A stretch of DNA of 64,000 bases from J027 sp034437655 (GTDB lineage: Bacteria; Chloroflexota; Anaerolineae; Aggregatilineales; J027): NCBI GenBank assembly GCA_034437655.1, contig DAOTTU010000012.1, positions 1 through 64,000 on the forward strand. Direction: 5' to 3'. Below the pieces are notes generated by a model. That model was given only the letters and a program-made list of their open reading frames with translations, was not told the origin of the DNA and did no database searches. Both the position numbers and the translations under genes were made by a program. Within the stretch, counting starts at the first letter, position 1. The number at the start of each line of letters is the position of its first letter. Shown one piece after another: positions 8,818 to 18,510 of this stretch.

Positions 8818-11376
8818 ATGAAAAGCCTGAGTCACCCTGACCTTACACGCCTGACCACTTCTACACAGAGTTTTTTGTTCCTGACAGCGTTTATTGCGGT
8901 GTGGGGCGAGGTGGTTGCGCTGGCATACTTCGTTTTCAATCTTGAACTCAGTTGGTTGGCGCTTGCAATCATGCTGGAAGCCGTTGTTTGGTCGGGTAGT
9001 ACCATCCTACAAGCACAAGTGCGCAGTAATCGCGGCGAAAACCTCATCCTCATCGGCACGGCAGTCATTGTTACCAGCGTCACCCTTGTCAGCATGGTAC
9101 TACTCGAAACCAGCCCGGAAATCGCGTTCATCTTACTCTTCATCAGTGTTCAGTTCGCCGCCCAAACCTACCGCCAACATGCACTTGCATATATAGGGCC
9201 AGTGTATGCGGCGCGTCATCGGCGTAATGCACTGGTGAATCGTATTGTCGTTGGGCGGGGGCTTGCAGGGCTGGCCGTACTCGGTGTGATCCTATTTACC
9301 GGGGAAAACGTGATTGCGATTATGCTGGTACTCTGGCTGGTAGCGATTGGTTTGCACCTGGGGATGGGGCTCTGGCTGGAACAGGCTGCTGAAGACTTCG
9401 AAACGCAGTCACCCGAAGGCAGTGCCTATGCTGAGACCATTGGCAGGCAGTTGACGTTATCGCGGTTGGCATTGATCTGGGAGAATCAGCTTACCCGCTG
9501 GCTCAGTCTCAGTGTGTTATGTGTTGCCTTTTTATCGAACATTCTACTTTTTCAGGCAGCAGTAATCGTCGGTGATCAATTCGTAGACCTGGCCGACATT
9601 GTTGCATTTTATGCCGTGAGCGCTGCCGTCGGGTTGTGGGTCACACTACCCATCAGCTATCGTTTGCTCGCGGTGGCGTTACGTCGCTATAATGCTGGCC
9701 AATTGGTCTGGCTATATCCAACCCTTCTGGCGGTGGGGCTACTGGCAGATTTTCTATTGCCGTTGGTGCTGTTTGCTGCACTGAGCGAAGTCATTCGTCG
9801 GCACTTGCGTTTCACCTTGCACGATCCGCTGCATCGTTTGTTGCATCGTGCGCTACCAGAATCTGAGCAGGCGTGGGCCGGGCGGCTATGGCAGGGCGTT
9901 ATTGACCCGCTAGGGCGTTTTGTGGCGGGGGCCGTGCTGCTGGCAACAATTGATTTTGCGGCAGGGCTGGCCGTGGCAGGACTTGTCGTTGCCTTTGCGT
10001 TTATTTTGGCAGCATTACGCGCGGGGCAACTCTATAGTTCGACATTGCAAGACTCCTTGATGTCCAACAATTATCGACTATTGCGCCAGACGACGGACGA
10101 TTTGACGATTAGCGATCAGGTCTTTGTGAAAGGCCTGATTCAGCGTGTTCAAGCTGGTATTGAAAATGACCGTGAATTGTTACATGTTGTAGAAGTGATT
10201 GCGGAAAGTGAACTGGAGGCTGCCTATGACGCACTAACGACTCTCTGGTATAAGAGCGATCCACACCTTCAAGCCGAACTATTGTCTTATATTGTAGATG
10301 CATGGCCCGACAAAACGTCGGCACAGGCGAACGCGGCCCTGATTCGACAAGCGCTTGAAAGTGACCATCCCCCACTACGTCAACAAGCGTTAACCATGAT
10401 TGCACGCTACCCACAACTGAACCCAGACGCTAGCCTGGCCCGCTTTTTGATAGACCCTGACCCTAAAGTAGATGTTGTTGCTGCGTGGATATTGCTGCGC
10501 AATCCTTCGGTTCACGTCCGACATGCGGCCCGCGCTCAGTTACGTTGGTTAGCGCGTGACAACAATGCCTCGATCCGTGTCACAGCGGTGACAGCATTGG
10601 TTCACGGAAGTTTGAACTCTTTTGGAGAAGTGGTGCATCCGGTAAACATTGAACCCTATATGAATGACCCGGCGACCCGTGTGCGTGAGGCGGCGTTACC
10701 CGCAGCGACGATCCCGCAACTAGTCACTGCTGCCTGTGACCCATCTGCTGATGTCCGCAAAGTTGCTGTTCAACAGTTGCATGAACATCGCTTTCAAGGC
10801 TCGGTGCGTCAGCTTGTTGCCAGGATCGAAGAACAAGAGACACTGGTGGTTTCGACCAATTATCTGCAAATTGAAGCTAGCCTGAACTACTGGCGGTTGT
10901 TGTCAGCCATACGGCAATTAAGCTGGCGCACCTCACGGGCACGGCTCTTTGAAGACTTGCGTGAGGGTTTTGAACAAATTGATGTGCTAAACAACACCAT
11001 CATTGCATTAACTTGCCTGGATGAACAAGCATTTAACGCTGTAATCAGGCAAATTGAGCGTGACCGGAAGGACTTGCTCAATACGATGATCTGGAACCTC
11101 GGTACGCTGATCGGGCAGTCGCAGGTAGAGTCGTTAATGTGGGTGCTGCGGACCGGGGAAGGTACTGCTGACTATACAACCACACATGCAATACTCAGCC
11201 AACATACGACCCCACTGCTGGCGACTAAATTTGCTGAGGCGCTTCGATTAAACATTGATGCTGAGACAGCGCTGCAATCGCCGCTGCCAGTCATTGCCTT
11301 TGAAGTGTTGTTGGCCCAACGAGACGAATGGCGGCCATTATTGACGCTGTTCGCGCTGAGCCAACTTCCACGCTAG
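8818..11376 (+). CDS. Polytopic membrane protein with C-terminal HEAT repeats
   Basis: 852 residues. The first ~400 are strongly hydrophobic with about ten or more membrane helices in a transporter-like (MFS or ADP/ATP-translocase-like) arrangement. From ~440 on the protein is soluble and alpha-helical, with repeats resembling HEAT units (pairs of ~15-residue helices with PxVRxxA-like signatures, for example DPATRVREAALPA and PSADVRKVAVQQL). Substrate unknown. It stops at a TAG (11374–11376), and the same reading frame continues into the cyclic-nucleotide-binding gene. Other bacteria have transporter-like, HEAT and cNMP-binding domains in one chain, so this may be the N-terminal part of a split gene. 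No strong ribosome-binding site precedes the ATG. Confidence 0.75.
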   Translation: MKSLSHPDLTRLTTSTQSFLFLTAFIAVWGEVVALAYFVFNLELSWLALAIMLEAVVWSGSTILQAQVRSNRGENLILIGTAVIVTSVTLVSMVLLETSPEIAFILLFISVQFAAQTYRQHALAYIGPVYAARHRRNALVNRIVVGRGLAGLAVLGVILFTGENVIAIMLVLWLVAIGLHLGMGLWLEQAAEDFETQSPEGSAYAETIGRQLTLSRLALIWENQLTRWLSLSVLCVAFLSNILLFQAAVIVGDQFVDLADIVAFYAVSAAVGLWVTLPISYRLLAVALRRYNAGQLVWLYPTLLAVGLLADFLLPLVLFAALSEVIRRHLRFTLHDPLHRLLHRALPESEQAWAGRLWQGVIDPLGRFVAGAVLLATIDFAAGLAVAGLVVAFAFILAALRAGQLYSSTLQDSLMSNNYRLLRQTTDDLTISDQVFVKGLIQRVQAGIENDRELLHVVEVIAESELEAAYDALTTLWYKSDPHLQAELLSYIVDAWPDKTSAQANAALIRQALESDHPPLRQQALTMIARYPQLNPDASLARFLIDPDPKVDVVAAWILLRNPSVHVRHAARAQLRWLARDNNASIRVTAVTALVHGSLNSFGEVVHPVNIEPYMNDPATRVREAALPAATIPQLVTAACDPSADVRKVAVQQLHEHRFQGSVRQLVARIEEQETLVVSTNYLQIEASLNYWRLLSAIRQLSWRTSRARLFEDLREGFEQIDVLNNTIIALTCLDEQAFNAVIRQIERDRKDLLNTMIWNLGTLIGQSQVESLMWVLRTGEGTADYTTTHAILSQHTTPLLATKFAEALRLNIDAETALQSPLPVIAFEVLLAQRDEWRPLLTLFALSQLPR

Positions 11377-11391
11377 CAACGCGAAAATTGG

Positions 11392-12030
11392 GTGAACGCT
11401 GGCGCTGTTGAGCGTGTGATTGTGCGTAGTTTGAACAGCCCGGCAGGGGTTATTCGAGAAGGCGGGCGGCTGGTAAAACGCTTGTTGGTAGAAAACGAGA
11501 GCGGCCCGCCACAATATGACCTGAAAAACCATTTGCAAAAAGACGAGGAGGAACGCTTACTGATGCTGTCTACGCTGGAACGTATGTTGTTTTTGCGCAA
11601 CGTGTCCTTTTTTGAAAATTTACGCCTGGACCAGTTGCGTTCATTGGCGCGCGGGTGCCGTGAATTGACTGCGCCCGAAGGTGAGGTCATCATTGAACAG
11701 GGGACAATTGGGAATAGCCTGTTTATTGTGGTTGAAGGTCAGGTGCGCGTTGAAGTCGCAGCATCTTCGACCACACGCAAGACGGTGCTGAGCAAGTTGG
11801 GACCAGGCGATGTTTTTGGCGAAATGAGCCTGCTTGACGGTCGGATTCGGTCGGCAAGTGTTGTTGCTGAGACCCCGGTTTTGCTACTTAGTATTCACCG
11901 CGAGGCGCTGAATACGGCGCTTGAAGACGACCCGAACATCGCTATGGTGATGTTGCAAGCACTGGCAAAACGCCTGCGCAACAATAATGAATTGCTCAGT
12001 AAGCAGCCGCAGCCCTACGGTGACGATTGA
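11392..12030 (+). CDS. Cyclic-nucleotide-binding (CAP_ED) domain protein
   Basis: 212 residues from a GTG start. After a basic, helical N-terminus (~1–65) comes a cyclic-nucleotide-binding beta barrel (~75–195) with GNSLFIVVEGQVRVE and the phosphate-binding cassette GDVFGEMSLLDGRIRSASV. In the cassette the E and R contacts of cAMP/cGMP binders are present. There is no DNA-binding helix-turn-helix, so it is not a Crp-type transcription factor. The gene starts 15 bases after, and in the same frame as, the TAG that ends the membrane/HEAT gene, so it may be the detached sensor domain of that protein. Start choice is uncertain because no clear ribosome-binding site is seen. Confidence 0.8.
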   Translation: MNAGAVERVIVRSLNSPAGVIREGGRLVKRLLVENESGPPQYDLKNHLQKDEEERLLMLSTLERMLFLRNVSFFENLRLDQLRSLARGCRELTAPEGEVIIEQGTIGNSLFIVVEGQVRVEVAASSTTRKTVLSKLGPGDVFGEMSLLDGRIRSASVVAETPVLLLSIHREALNTALEDDPNIAMVMLQALAKRLRNNNELLSKQPQPYGDD

Positions 12031-12108
12031 GTTAATGCGAGAGGCATGGTACTATCTTTTGCCAGTTGTGATAGTTCAACAAGGCAAATAAGTAGGGTCA
12101 GTGCAAGG

Positions 12109-12462
12109 ATGGCAATCCAACAAAACGATCTGGGCAACATTGATATTTCCGAAACCGCAATTGCGACGCTAATTAGCCATACGGTTACGCAGACCTATGG
12201 AGTGGTGGGCATGACAACGCCAAATCTTGCCTCTGACATTGCTGCCACGCTGACCCGTGACCCCCACCGAGGCGTAACTGTGACCATCAGCGACACAGCG
12301 ATTCTAATTGACCTGTATGTTGTGCTGGCGTATGGTGTGCGTATCGCCAGTGTGGCGACCAGTATCATAAAAAGTGTCCGATATATTGTTGAAAAACACG
12401 TTGATCTCCCGGTCGAACAGGTAAATGTTCATGTCCAGGGGTTGCGTGTCGAAAAACACTAA
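12109..12462 (+). CDS. Asp23/Gls24 family protein
   Basis: About 117 residues from ATG 12109; the frame is open back to an ATG at 12046, but family members usually begin only a few residues before the GNIDISETAIATLIS segment. The pattern of a helix, then VTISDTAILIDLYVVLAYG and a C-terminal VNVHVQGLRV strand fits the Asp23/Gls24 (DUF322, YloU) family. These are small proteins linked to envelope stress and often membrane-associated through AmaP-type partners. The next gene is FakA-like, as in the yloU–yloV pair of Firmicutes, which supports the assignment. Likely co-transcribed with fakA. Confidence 0.85.
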   Translation: MAIQQNDLGNIDISETAIATLISHTVTQTYGVVGMTTPNLASDIAATLTRDPHRGVTVTISDTAILIDLYVVLAYGVRIASVATSIIKSVRYIVEKHVDLPVEQVNVHVQGLRVEKH

Positions 12463-12496
12463 CTTCAACCAGTATAGAGTTTTATAGTTCAGGCCT

Positions 12497-14173
12497 ATGA
12501 CCAGTCAAAAGCGTTACACGAGCTGCAACGGGCAACAACTCAAAAAGCTCATTCAGGCCGGCATGAGCTGGCTCGAAAACAATCATCAGCGCGTCAATGA
12601 CTTGAATGTCTTCCCTGTCCCTGACGGTGACACCGGCACGAATATGTTGTTGACAATGCGCAACGCCTTCCGCGAAGTTGAAGCAGTCCCAGATAGACAT
12701 ATCGGGAAAGTTGCAGCCAAAATTGCACACGGTGCCGTGATGGGCTCACGCGGTAATTCGGGGACAATTATGTCTCAAATTTGTGCGGGCTTTGCAGAGT
12801 CCTTGCGCGAGGTCGAAACCCTTTCGTCAACAAACCTGACTGCTGCTTTACGGCGCGCCACGGATAAGGCCTATGGTGGGGTCCAGCATCCTGTCGAAGG
12901 GACTATCCTTACGGTTATTCGTGAAATCACCGAACACATCGAAGCATTACAAGCAGAGGGGCAGGACCACACACTAGACAGGCTGCTGGAGATTATCGTT
13001 GACGAAGGTTGGCAGAGTGTGCAGCGTACCCCTGAAAAACTCCCGGTGTTGCGCGATGCTGGCGTCGTCGATTCTGGCGGTACGGGCTTAATGTTCGTAT
13101 TCGAGGGAATGCTGCGCGTAGTGCGTGGTGATTCGGTCGCTGTGGATGCCGCCAATACGTTTGAGGACCAAATTGCCCGTCAACATTCAGAAAACGGTGT
13201 TGTCCAACATCCCGGTGAGAACTTCTATGATGTTCAATTCATCATCAAAGGCGATGCACTCAACGGGGACCGCATCAAGCAAGACATTGAAGCGATGGGA
13301 GAATCTGCGGTGGTTGTCACTGGCGAGCAGCTCGTGAAAGTTCATGTTCATGTCGCAGACCCTTCGCACCCAATCGGCTATGCGGTGCAGTACGGGCAAA
13401 TCACAGATGTTGTCGTTGAAAATATGCTCGAACAGTATGAAGACTTCATCGCCAAACATGGCATCACGGGCGCATCTCGTCAGAAGGGGCCACAACTTGC
13501 CACTGTCCAACCCGGCGAAATTGCGGTTGTCGCTGTGACACCGGGCCCGGGCTTTGCAGAAATCTTTGCAAACTTGCAAGTGACGGCATTGGTCAATGGC
13601 GGGCAGACAAACAACCCCAGCGTTGAAGAATTTGTCCGCACTTTTGAAGCGCTCGATACTGATAAAATTATCCTGCTCCCCAACAACAAGAATATCATCC
13701 TCACTGCCCAACAAGCTGCTGAGATCACCAAAGACAAACACGTGGTTGTTATTCCAACCCGGACGGTTCCGCAGGGTATCGGTGCAATGTTCCCCTATCG
13801 GCCCGGTGGTGAACTGGAAGATGTTGCAACCGCAATGCAAGACACCCTCAACGAAATTGTGACGGGCGAAATCACCATTGCGGTGCGTGATGCCAAAATT
13901 GACGAGATCGAAGTCAAAAAAGGTCAGGTCATTGGGCTACTGAACGGACAATTGCGCACTGTTGGTGAAGAAATGCGGACTGTCGCCCGAGAATTGCTAG
14001 CGTTAGCAGAACTTGACAACATGGAACTGATTACCGTGTACTATGGCGCGGACATCCCCGAGGGCGAGGCCGTGGCTTTTGCAGATGAACTGGTCGCGCA
14101 CTTTGATGGGTTTGAAGTTGAGGTTTTGCCCGGAGGACAGCCGCATTATCCCTACATTTTGAGTGTCGAATGA
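12497..14173 (+). CDS. fakA: Fatty acid kinase catalytic subunit FakA-like (DAK2/YloV)
   Basis: 558 residues, close to the ~550 of characterised FakA. The N-terminal DhaL/DAK2 nucleotide-binding domain has VFPVPDGDTGTNM with metal-binding aspartates D43 and D45, and a GSRGNSGTIMSQ glycine loop. A middle domain and a DegV-like C-terminal domain follow. FakA phosphorylates fatty acids held by FakB/DegV proteins, feeding exogenous or recycled acyl chains into phospholipid synthesis through PlsX/PlsY. The stop codon overlaps the start of the first DegV gene (ATGA), and a second DegV gene follows, so kinase and carriers are translationally linked. Confidence in family is high; substrate is inferred from the family. 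Confidence 0.9.
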   Translation: MTSQKRYTSCNGQQLKKLIQAGMSWLENNHQRVNDLNVFPVPDGDTGTNMLLTMRNAFREVEAVPDRHIGKVAAKIAHGAVMGSRGNSGTIMSQICAGFAESLREVETLSSTNLTAALRRATDKAYGGVQHPVEGTILTVIREITEHIEALQAEGQDHTLDRLLEIIVDEGWQSVQRTPEKLPVLRDAGVVDSGGTGLMFVFEGMLRVVRGDSVAVDAANTFEDQIARQHSENGVVQHPGENFYDVQFIIKGDALNGDRIKQDIEAMGESAVVVTGEQLVKVHVHVADPSHPIGYAVQYGQITDVVVENMLEQYEDFIAKHGITGASRQKGPQLATVQPGEIAVVAVTPGPGFAEIFANLQVTALVNGGQTNNPSVEEFVRTFEALDTDKIILLPNNKNIILTAQQAAEITKDKHVVVIPTRTVPQGIGAMFPYRPGGELEDVATAMQDTLNEIVTGEITIAVRDAKIDEIEVKKGQVIGLLNGQLRTVGEEMRTVARELLALAELDNMELITVYYGADIPEGEAVAFADELVAHFDGFEVEVLPGGQPHYPYILSVE

Positions 14174-15039
14174 ACCGCATTCATGTTGTAACTGACAGTA
14201 GTGTTTTGCAGGCTAACCCGAACCTGCTGGCACAGTATGAGGTTACTATTGTGCCACTGTACATCCGTTTTGGGGACGAACGCTTTGTGCTAGATGCGCA
14301 ACTGGACCCCGAGCAGTTTATTGATAAAATGCGCTATGAGGGTGTTACCCCTGAATTGGAAGCCCCAACCCCAGAGGAGCTTCATCAGGTCTATGCCCAG
14401 CTAAATCAGGAAACGACGCGGATTATTTCAATCCATATGTCCAACAAAGTATGTCCAATTGTTGAAAACGCCAAATTAGCCAGCAAAATGCTACTCGGAC
14501 GCTGTGACATTATCGTCGTAGACACGCTAAACTTATCTTGTGGCGCGACGTTTCTGGTCAAGCAAGCCGCTATCATGGCCCGCACCATTACCGACCTACA
14601 ACAGATGGTGCGTGAAGTCCGGCGCATGATTTCACGGATTTATGCTGTTTTTTACGTCGAAAGTATGCAAGTTCTGGCGCATCGGCGCTTGCTCGGTGAA
14701 GCACAGACAATTCTCGGTACAATGCTCGGTATTATGCCGCTGGTGACGATTGAGGATGGGCAGTTAACCATCATGGAGAAGGCGCTCAATGGTCCACAGG
14801 CAGTGGATAAGCTGATTGAGTTTGCCAGCGAATTTATTGACGTTGAAGAACTGGTGATTTTCCATCACCATAGCGCCCTGAATGATACCCTGCGCTACTT
14901 GCAAGACCGCCTTGCCGCCGAACTGGGCACGGCTAACTTTCCGACCCGTGTTTACGATAGCTCGATTGCGACACTGCTCGGGCCAGACGCCAGCGGCATT
15001 GCGATCTTTGAGCGCGAATATGAGGATGAACTTTACTAA
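14170..15039 (+). CDS. DegV family protein, divergent FakB-like carrier
   Basis: 289 residues, DegV fold: N-terminal HVVTDSSVL strand, FGDERF segment and a C-terminal GPDASGIAIFERE strand. It departs from the family at ligand-contact sites. The usual T-S-x-P/S carboxylate-binding segment is replaced by ELEAPTPEE, and the LRRGGR loop by a VLAHRRLLGEA stretch. It may bind a different acyl chain or another ligand, or act as a regulator. It overlaps fakA by four bases and is followed two bases later by a canonical DegV gene, so both should be made with the kinase. Confidence 0.85.
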   Translation: MNRIHVVTDSSVLQANPNLLAQYEVTIVPLYIRFGDERFVLDAQLDPEQFIDKMRYEGVTPELEAPTPEELHQVYAQLNQETTRIISIHMSNKVCPIVENAKLASKMLLGRCDIIVVDTLNLSCGATFLVKQAAIMARTITDLQQMVREVRRMISRIYAVFYVESMQVLAHRRLLGEAQTILGTMLGIMPLVTIEDGQLTIMEKALNGPQAVDKLIEFASEFIDVEELVIFHHHSALNDTLRYLQDRLAAELGTANFPTRVYDSSIATLLGPDASGIAIFEREYEDELY

Positions 15040-15041
15040 TC

Positions 15042-15890
15042 ATGACCATACGAGTTGTAACTGACAGCACTTCAGATGTGGACGCGAAATGGCTAGACGC
15101 CTACAACATTCGTGTTGTGCCTGCCTTTATCCAATTCGGGGATGAAAGTTTCGCGGATGACGGCGAAGAAATGCCCCCGGCTGAATTTTACCGACGCCTG
15201 GCCGCATCTGAGACGCTACCAACCACCTCGGCCCCGTCGGTTGGCCTGACCGAACAGGTACTGCGTGAAGCTCTAGACGAAGCCGAGCATGTCATCTCAA
15301 TCAGCTTGAGCGCCAACATCAGTGGCATCAACAACGTGATGAACCTTGCCGCACAGAATATCGACCCTGACCGTATCACCGTTATTGATGGCGGTATGCT
15401 CTCAATGGGCACGGGATGGGTTGTCATCGCAGCAGCGGAAGCAGCAGCGGCAGGAGCCTCGTTAAAAGATGTGCTGGATGTTGTGCATGACACCATTCAA
15501 CGCACCGAAATTTATGCAGCCTTCGACACGTTTGAATACTTGCGACGTGGGGGGCGTGTAAGTTCAGTGGCGGCGAGCATTGGGCGGTTGTTGCAGATCA
15601 AGCCGATTTTACATGTCAAAGATGGCAATGTTGACCCGGTGGCCCGCGTACGTACCTACAAAAAGCTCTACCCTGAGCTTGAGAGCATGGTTCGCAAACA
15701 CACCAGCGAAAAACCGCTTGAACGGCTGGCATTTTTGCACACGAACGCGCCAGAAAAACTTGACCCACTCAAAGCCGCGTTGAAAGATGTCACGCCTGAT
15801 GAATGGGTGATTACAACCGAAGCCACCAGCGCCATTGGCGCACAGGTGGGGCCAAAAGCTATTGGCGTCGCATTTGTAAAAGCCAAATGA
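15042..15890 (+). CDS. DegV family protein, canonical FakB-like fatty acid carrier
   Basis: 282 residues with the standard DegV/FakB features: VVTDSTSDV at the N-terminus, TTSAPS carboxylate-binding segment, SISLSANISG, an FEYLRRGGRVSS loop, and a C-terminal VGPKAIGVAFV strand. FakB proteins hold a fatty acid in a buried tunnel and present its carboxylate to FakA for phosphorylation. It is the second carrier directly behind fakA and the divergent copy, a common pattern where carriers differ in chain preference. Start ATG lies two bases after the preceding stop. Confidence 0.9.
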   Translation: MTIRVVTDSTSDVDAKWLDAYNIRVVPAFIQFGDESFADDGEEMPPAEFYRRLAASETLPTTSAPSVGLTEQVLREALDEAEHVISISLSANISGINNVMNLAAQNIDPDRITVIDGGMLSMGTGWVVIAAAEAAAAGASLKDVLDVVHDTIQRTEIYAAFDTFEYLRRGGRVSSVAASIGRLLQIKPILHVKDGNVDPVARVRTYKKLYPELESMVRKHTSEKPLERLAFLHTNAPEKLDPLKAALKDVTPDEWVITTEATSAIGAQVGPKAIGVAFVKAK

Positions 15891-15938
15891 CGCTGACCTG
15901 TACATATTCAGCAAGTGAAATGAAATAAACGGACTGTT

Positions 15939-18494
15939 ATGCCTTCTGCACTGGAAACCCTCGTCAAAATCTTGAAGCTAGAGCAAGAAACGGGCTTCAA
16001 AAATACAGCGGTTATTGGTGGGTTGCAGGCCTATGTCCCTAACTGGTCGCGTGACGCCCACCGTGAAGCCAAGACCGACCAACAACATGCACTGGTCGAA
16101 GAACTTAGCCGTGTGATGGAACATTACCAGAACGAAGTCGGACAGTACGAACGTCAACAGACAATTAAGTACATGCTGGGGCGTATCACTGGCAGGGAAG
16201 AACCACGCGACGAATTTTCGGTAGAATTGACGCCAGAAGTACGCAAAGAGATCAAAGACATCAAGCGCAAGGACGAGCCAGCCGCCAGTACGGCACCCCG
16301 TATCAAAACGCAGGTTGACTTGCTCGAATCTGCGATTGAAGTAGAGCAGGTTTTCCAATCACCGCGCCCTAAGGCTCCTAAGCCACGTCGCCAACCTCGC
16401 AAAAATCTCTCGCTGGATGAATTGCAAGAAATTCTGGATGGCCTGAATGAACCTGTCACGACGCTACGTGGGGTCGGTGAGAAACGCGCAGAACAACTGG
16501 CTAGTCTTGGCATTCAAACCGTGAATGATCTGGTGTTCTATTTCCCGCGCCGTTACGATGACTACACCCGTATGCAGACACTTCGCCATTTACGACCAGA
16601 CCAGCTTGTTACAGTAGCTGGCACAGTGCGCGAAGTTACAGAACGCTACGGTAACAGTCGGCGGCAGTATGTCAGGGTGCGTCTGGATGACGGTAGCGCC
16701 TCAGTGACGTTGATGTTTTTCAACCAGCCCTATCTCAAGCGGATGTTGCGCCCGGGTATGCAAATCACGGTCGCTGGCAAAACGGAACTGTTCAACGGCA
16801 AGATCAGTATCGCCAACCCCGAATGGGAACCCGTAGACCAACAAAACCTGCACCGCGAAGGGATTGTCCCCATCTATTCGCTGACAAAAGGCATCAGTGC
16901 CAAAGCCATGCGTAAATTGACGCGCCAGGCTATCGAACAATGGGCCGGCCGCGTGCCAGACTATATGCCTGAAAGTGTACTCGACCGCACTGAGATGGTA
17001 GACCTCGGTTGGGCTATCCGTCAGCTACATTTCCCGCGCAAGTTCGACTACATCGACTATGCTCAAGAACGGCTGGCTTTTGATGAATTGATGCTGATGC
17101 AACTGGGGGTACTCACCAATCGGCGAGAGTGGCAGGCGGTGCCCGGGGTGTCATTACCCACCGATGATGAATGGTTACACAGCTTTACTGATACACTGCC
17201 CTATGCCCTGACAGGCGCACAACAGCGCGCTATTGCTGCGATTCGGGCCGATATGGCCAAAGATGTCCCCATGAATCGCCTGTTGCAGGGTGATGTCGGC
17301 GCGGGGAAGACGGTTGTCGCAGCACTGACCCTCGGTATTGCGCTTGAACACGGCACTCAGGGCGCAATCATGGCCCCGACAAGTGTACTTGCTGAACAAC
17401 ACTATCAGAGTATGCAAAACGTCTTTGCCAACATCCCCGGCGCAGAGGAAATCAATATTCAACTGCTCACAGGAGCAACACCTGCCAGCGAACGTGAGTC
17501 CATCTACAGCGGACTAGCAGACGGCAGCGTGGATATTATTGTTGGCACACATGCCTTGATTCAGGAAAATGTCGAATTTCATAACCTCACGGTAGCAATC
17601 ATTGATGAACAGCACCGCTTCGGTGTTAATGAACGTGGTATGTTGCGTGGCAAAGGTACGAATCCGCATGTTCTGGTGATGACAGCGACACCGATCCCGC
17701 GCACACTGGCTCTGACGATGTTCGCTGACCTGGATTTAACGGTATTGGACGAAATGCCCCCCGGCCGTCAACCCATTGAAACGATGTTGCTGTTCCCCGG
17801 TGAACGTGAGCGGGTCTATGGCTTTATTCGCAGTCAACTGGATGCAGGCCGTCAGGCGTTTATGGTTTATCCGCTTGTCGAAGAATCGGACAAGTTAGAC
17901 GCAACCGCCGCCATTGAAGCCTACGAAGACCTGACCACGACCTCGCTGGCAAATTACCGCGTTGGATTATTGCATGGGCGACTGTCCCCGCGTGAAAAAG
18001 ATGAGATTATGGAAGCCTTCAGCGCTCATGAACTGGATGTGTTGATCTCAACAACCGTAATTGAAGTCGGTATCGATGTACCTAACGCCTCAGTAATGTA
18101 TATCGACGGTGCCGACCGTTTTGGGCTGGCGCAATTGCATCAGTTACGCGGGCGTGTGGGGCGCGGTCAGCACAAATCCTATTGTCTTTTGGTAACGGAC
18201 AGTAAAAAACAAGAAGCCGTGGAACGCCTCAAAAAGCTCGAAACCGTGACCGATGGCTTTGCTCTCGCAGAACTGGACTGGTCTACACGCGGCCCAGGCG
18301 AATTGCTGGGTAAACGCCAATCTGGCTTCACCGGATTACAAATGACCACCCAGATGCGCCCTCATCTTGTCGAATTAGCACAACAAGAAGCCCGCGCTAT
18401 CTATGCTGAAGACCCCTATTTCGAGTCAGATAAACATACTTTACTTGCCCAGCGGCTTGCACAATTGCATCAAGACCGCACTGACATCAGCTAA
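15939..18494 (+). CDS. recG: ATP-dependent DNA helicase RecG
   Basis: 851 residues, about 155 longer than E. coli RecG because of an N-terminal extension (~1–165). Then come the wedge/HhH start (TLRGVGEKRAEQLASLG), the OB-like wedge domain, and superfamily 2 helicase domains with Walker A GDVGAGKT, the RecG-type DEQH box (IIDEQHRFG), TATPIPRTLA and QLRGRVGRG motif VI. RecG remodels stalled forks and branched DNA by branch migration. It sits between degV and coaD, a gene order like the yloU–yloV–recG region of Firmicutes. The extension is Lys/Glu-rich and not assigned. Confidence 0.95.
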   Translation: MPSALETLVKILKLEQETGFKNTAVIGGLQAYVPNWSRDAHREAKTDQQHALVEELSRVMEHYQNEVGQYERQQTIKYMLGRITGREEPRDEFSVELTPEVRKEIKDIKRKDEPAASTAPRIKTQVDLLESAIEVEQVFQSPRPKAPKPRRQPRKNLSLDELQEILDGLNEPVTTLRGVGEKRAEQLASLGIQTVNDLVFYFPRRYDDYTRMQTLRHLRPDQLVTVAGTVREVTERYGNSRRQYVRVRLDDGSASVTLMFFNQPYLKRMLRPGMQITVAGKTELFNGKISIANPEWEPVDQQNLHREGIVPIYSLTKGISAKAMRKLTRQAIEQWAGRVPDYMPESVLDRTEMVDLGWAIRQLHFPRKFDYIDYAQERLAFDELMLMQLGVLTNRREWQAVPGVSLPTDDEWLHSFTDTLPYALTGAQQRAIAAIRADMAKDVPMNRLLQGDVGAGKTVVAALTLGIALEHGTQGAIMAPTSVLAEQHYQSMQNVFANIPGAEEINIQLLTGATPASERESIYSGLADGSVDIIVGTHALIQENVEFHNLTVAIIDEQHRFGVNERGMLRGKGTNPHVLVMTATPIPRTLALTMFADLDLTVLDEMPPGRQPIETMLLFPGERERVYGFIRSQLDAGRQAFMVYPLVEESDKLDATAAIEAYEDLTTTSLANYRVGLLHGRLSPREKDEIMEAFSAHELDVLISTTVIEVGIDVPNASVMYIDGADRFGLAQLHQLRGRVGRGQHKSYCLLVTDSKKQEAVERLKKLETVTDGFALAELDWSTRGPGELLGKRQSGFTGLQMTTQMRPHLVELAQQEARAIYAEDPYFESDKHTLLAQRLAQLHQDRTDIS

Positions 18495-18510
18495 CCCCTG
18501 AAGGAGCCTT

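Noticed and set aside
13187..13840. Open frame of 217 codons opposite fakA
   Set aside because: fakA is a clear full-length gene on the other strand; this frame has Cys/His/Arg-rich random composition and no start context.
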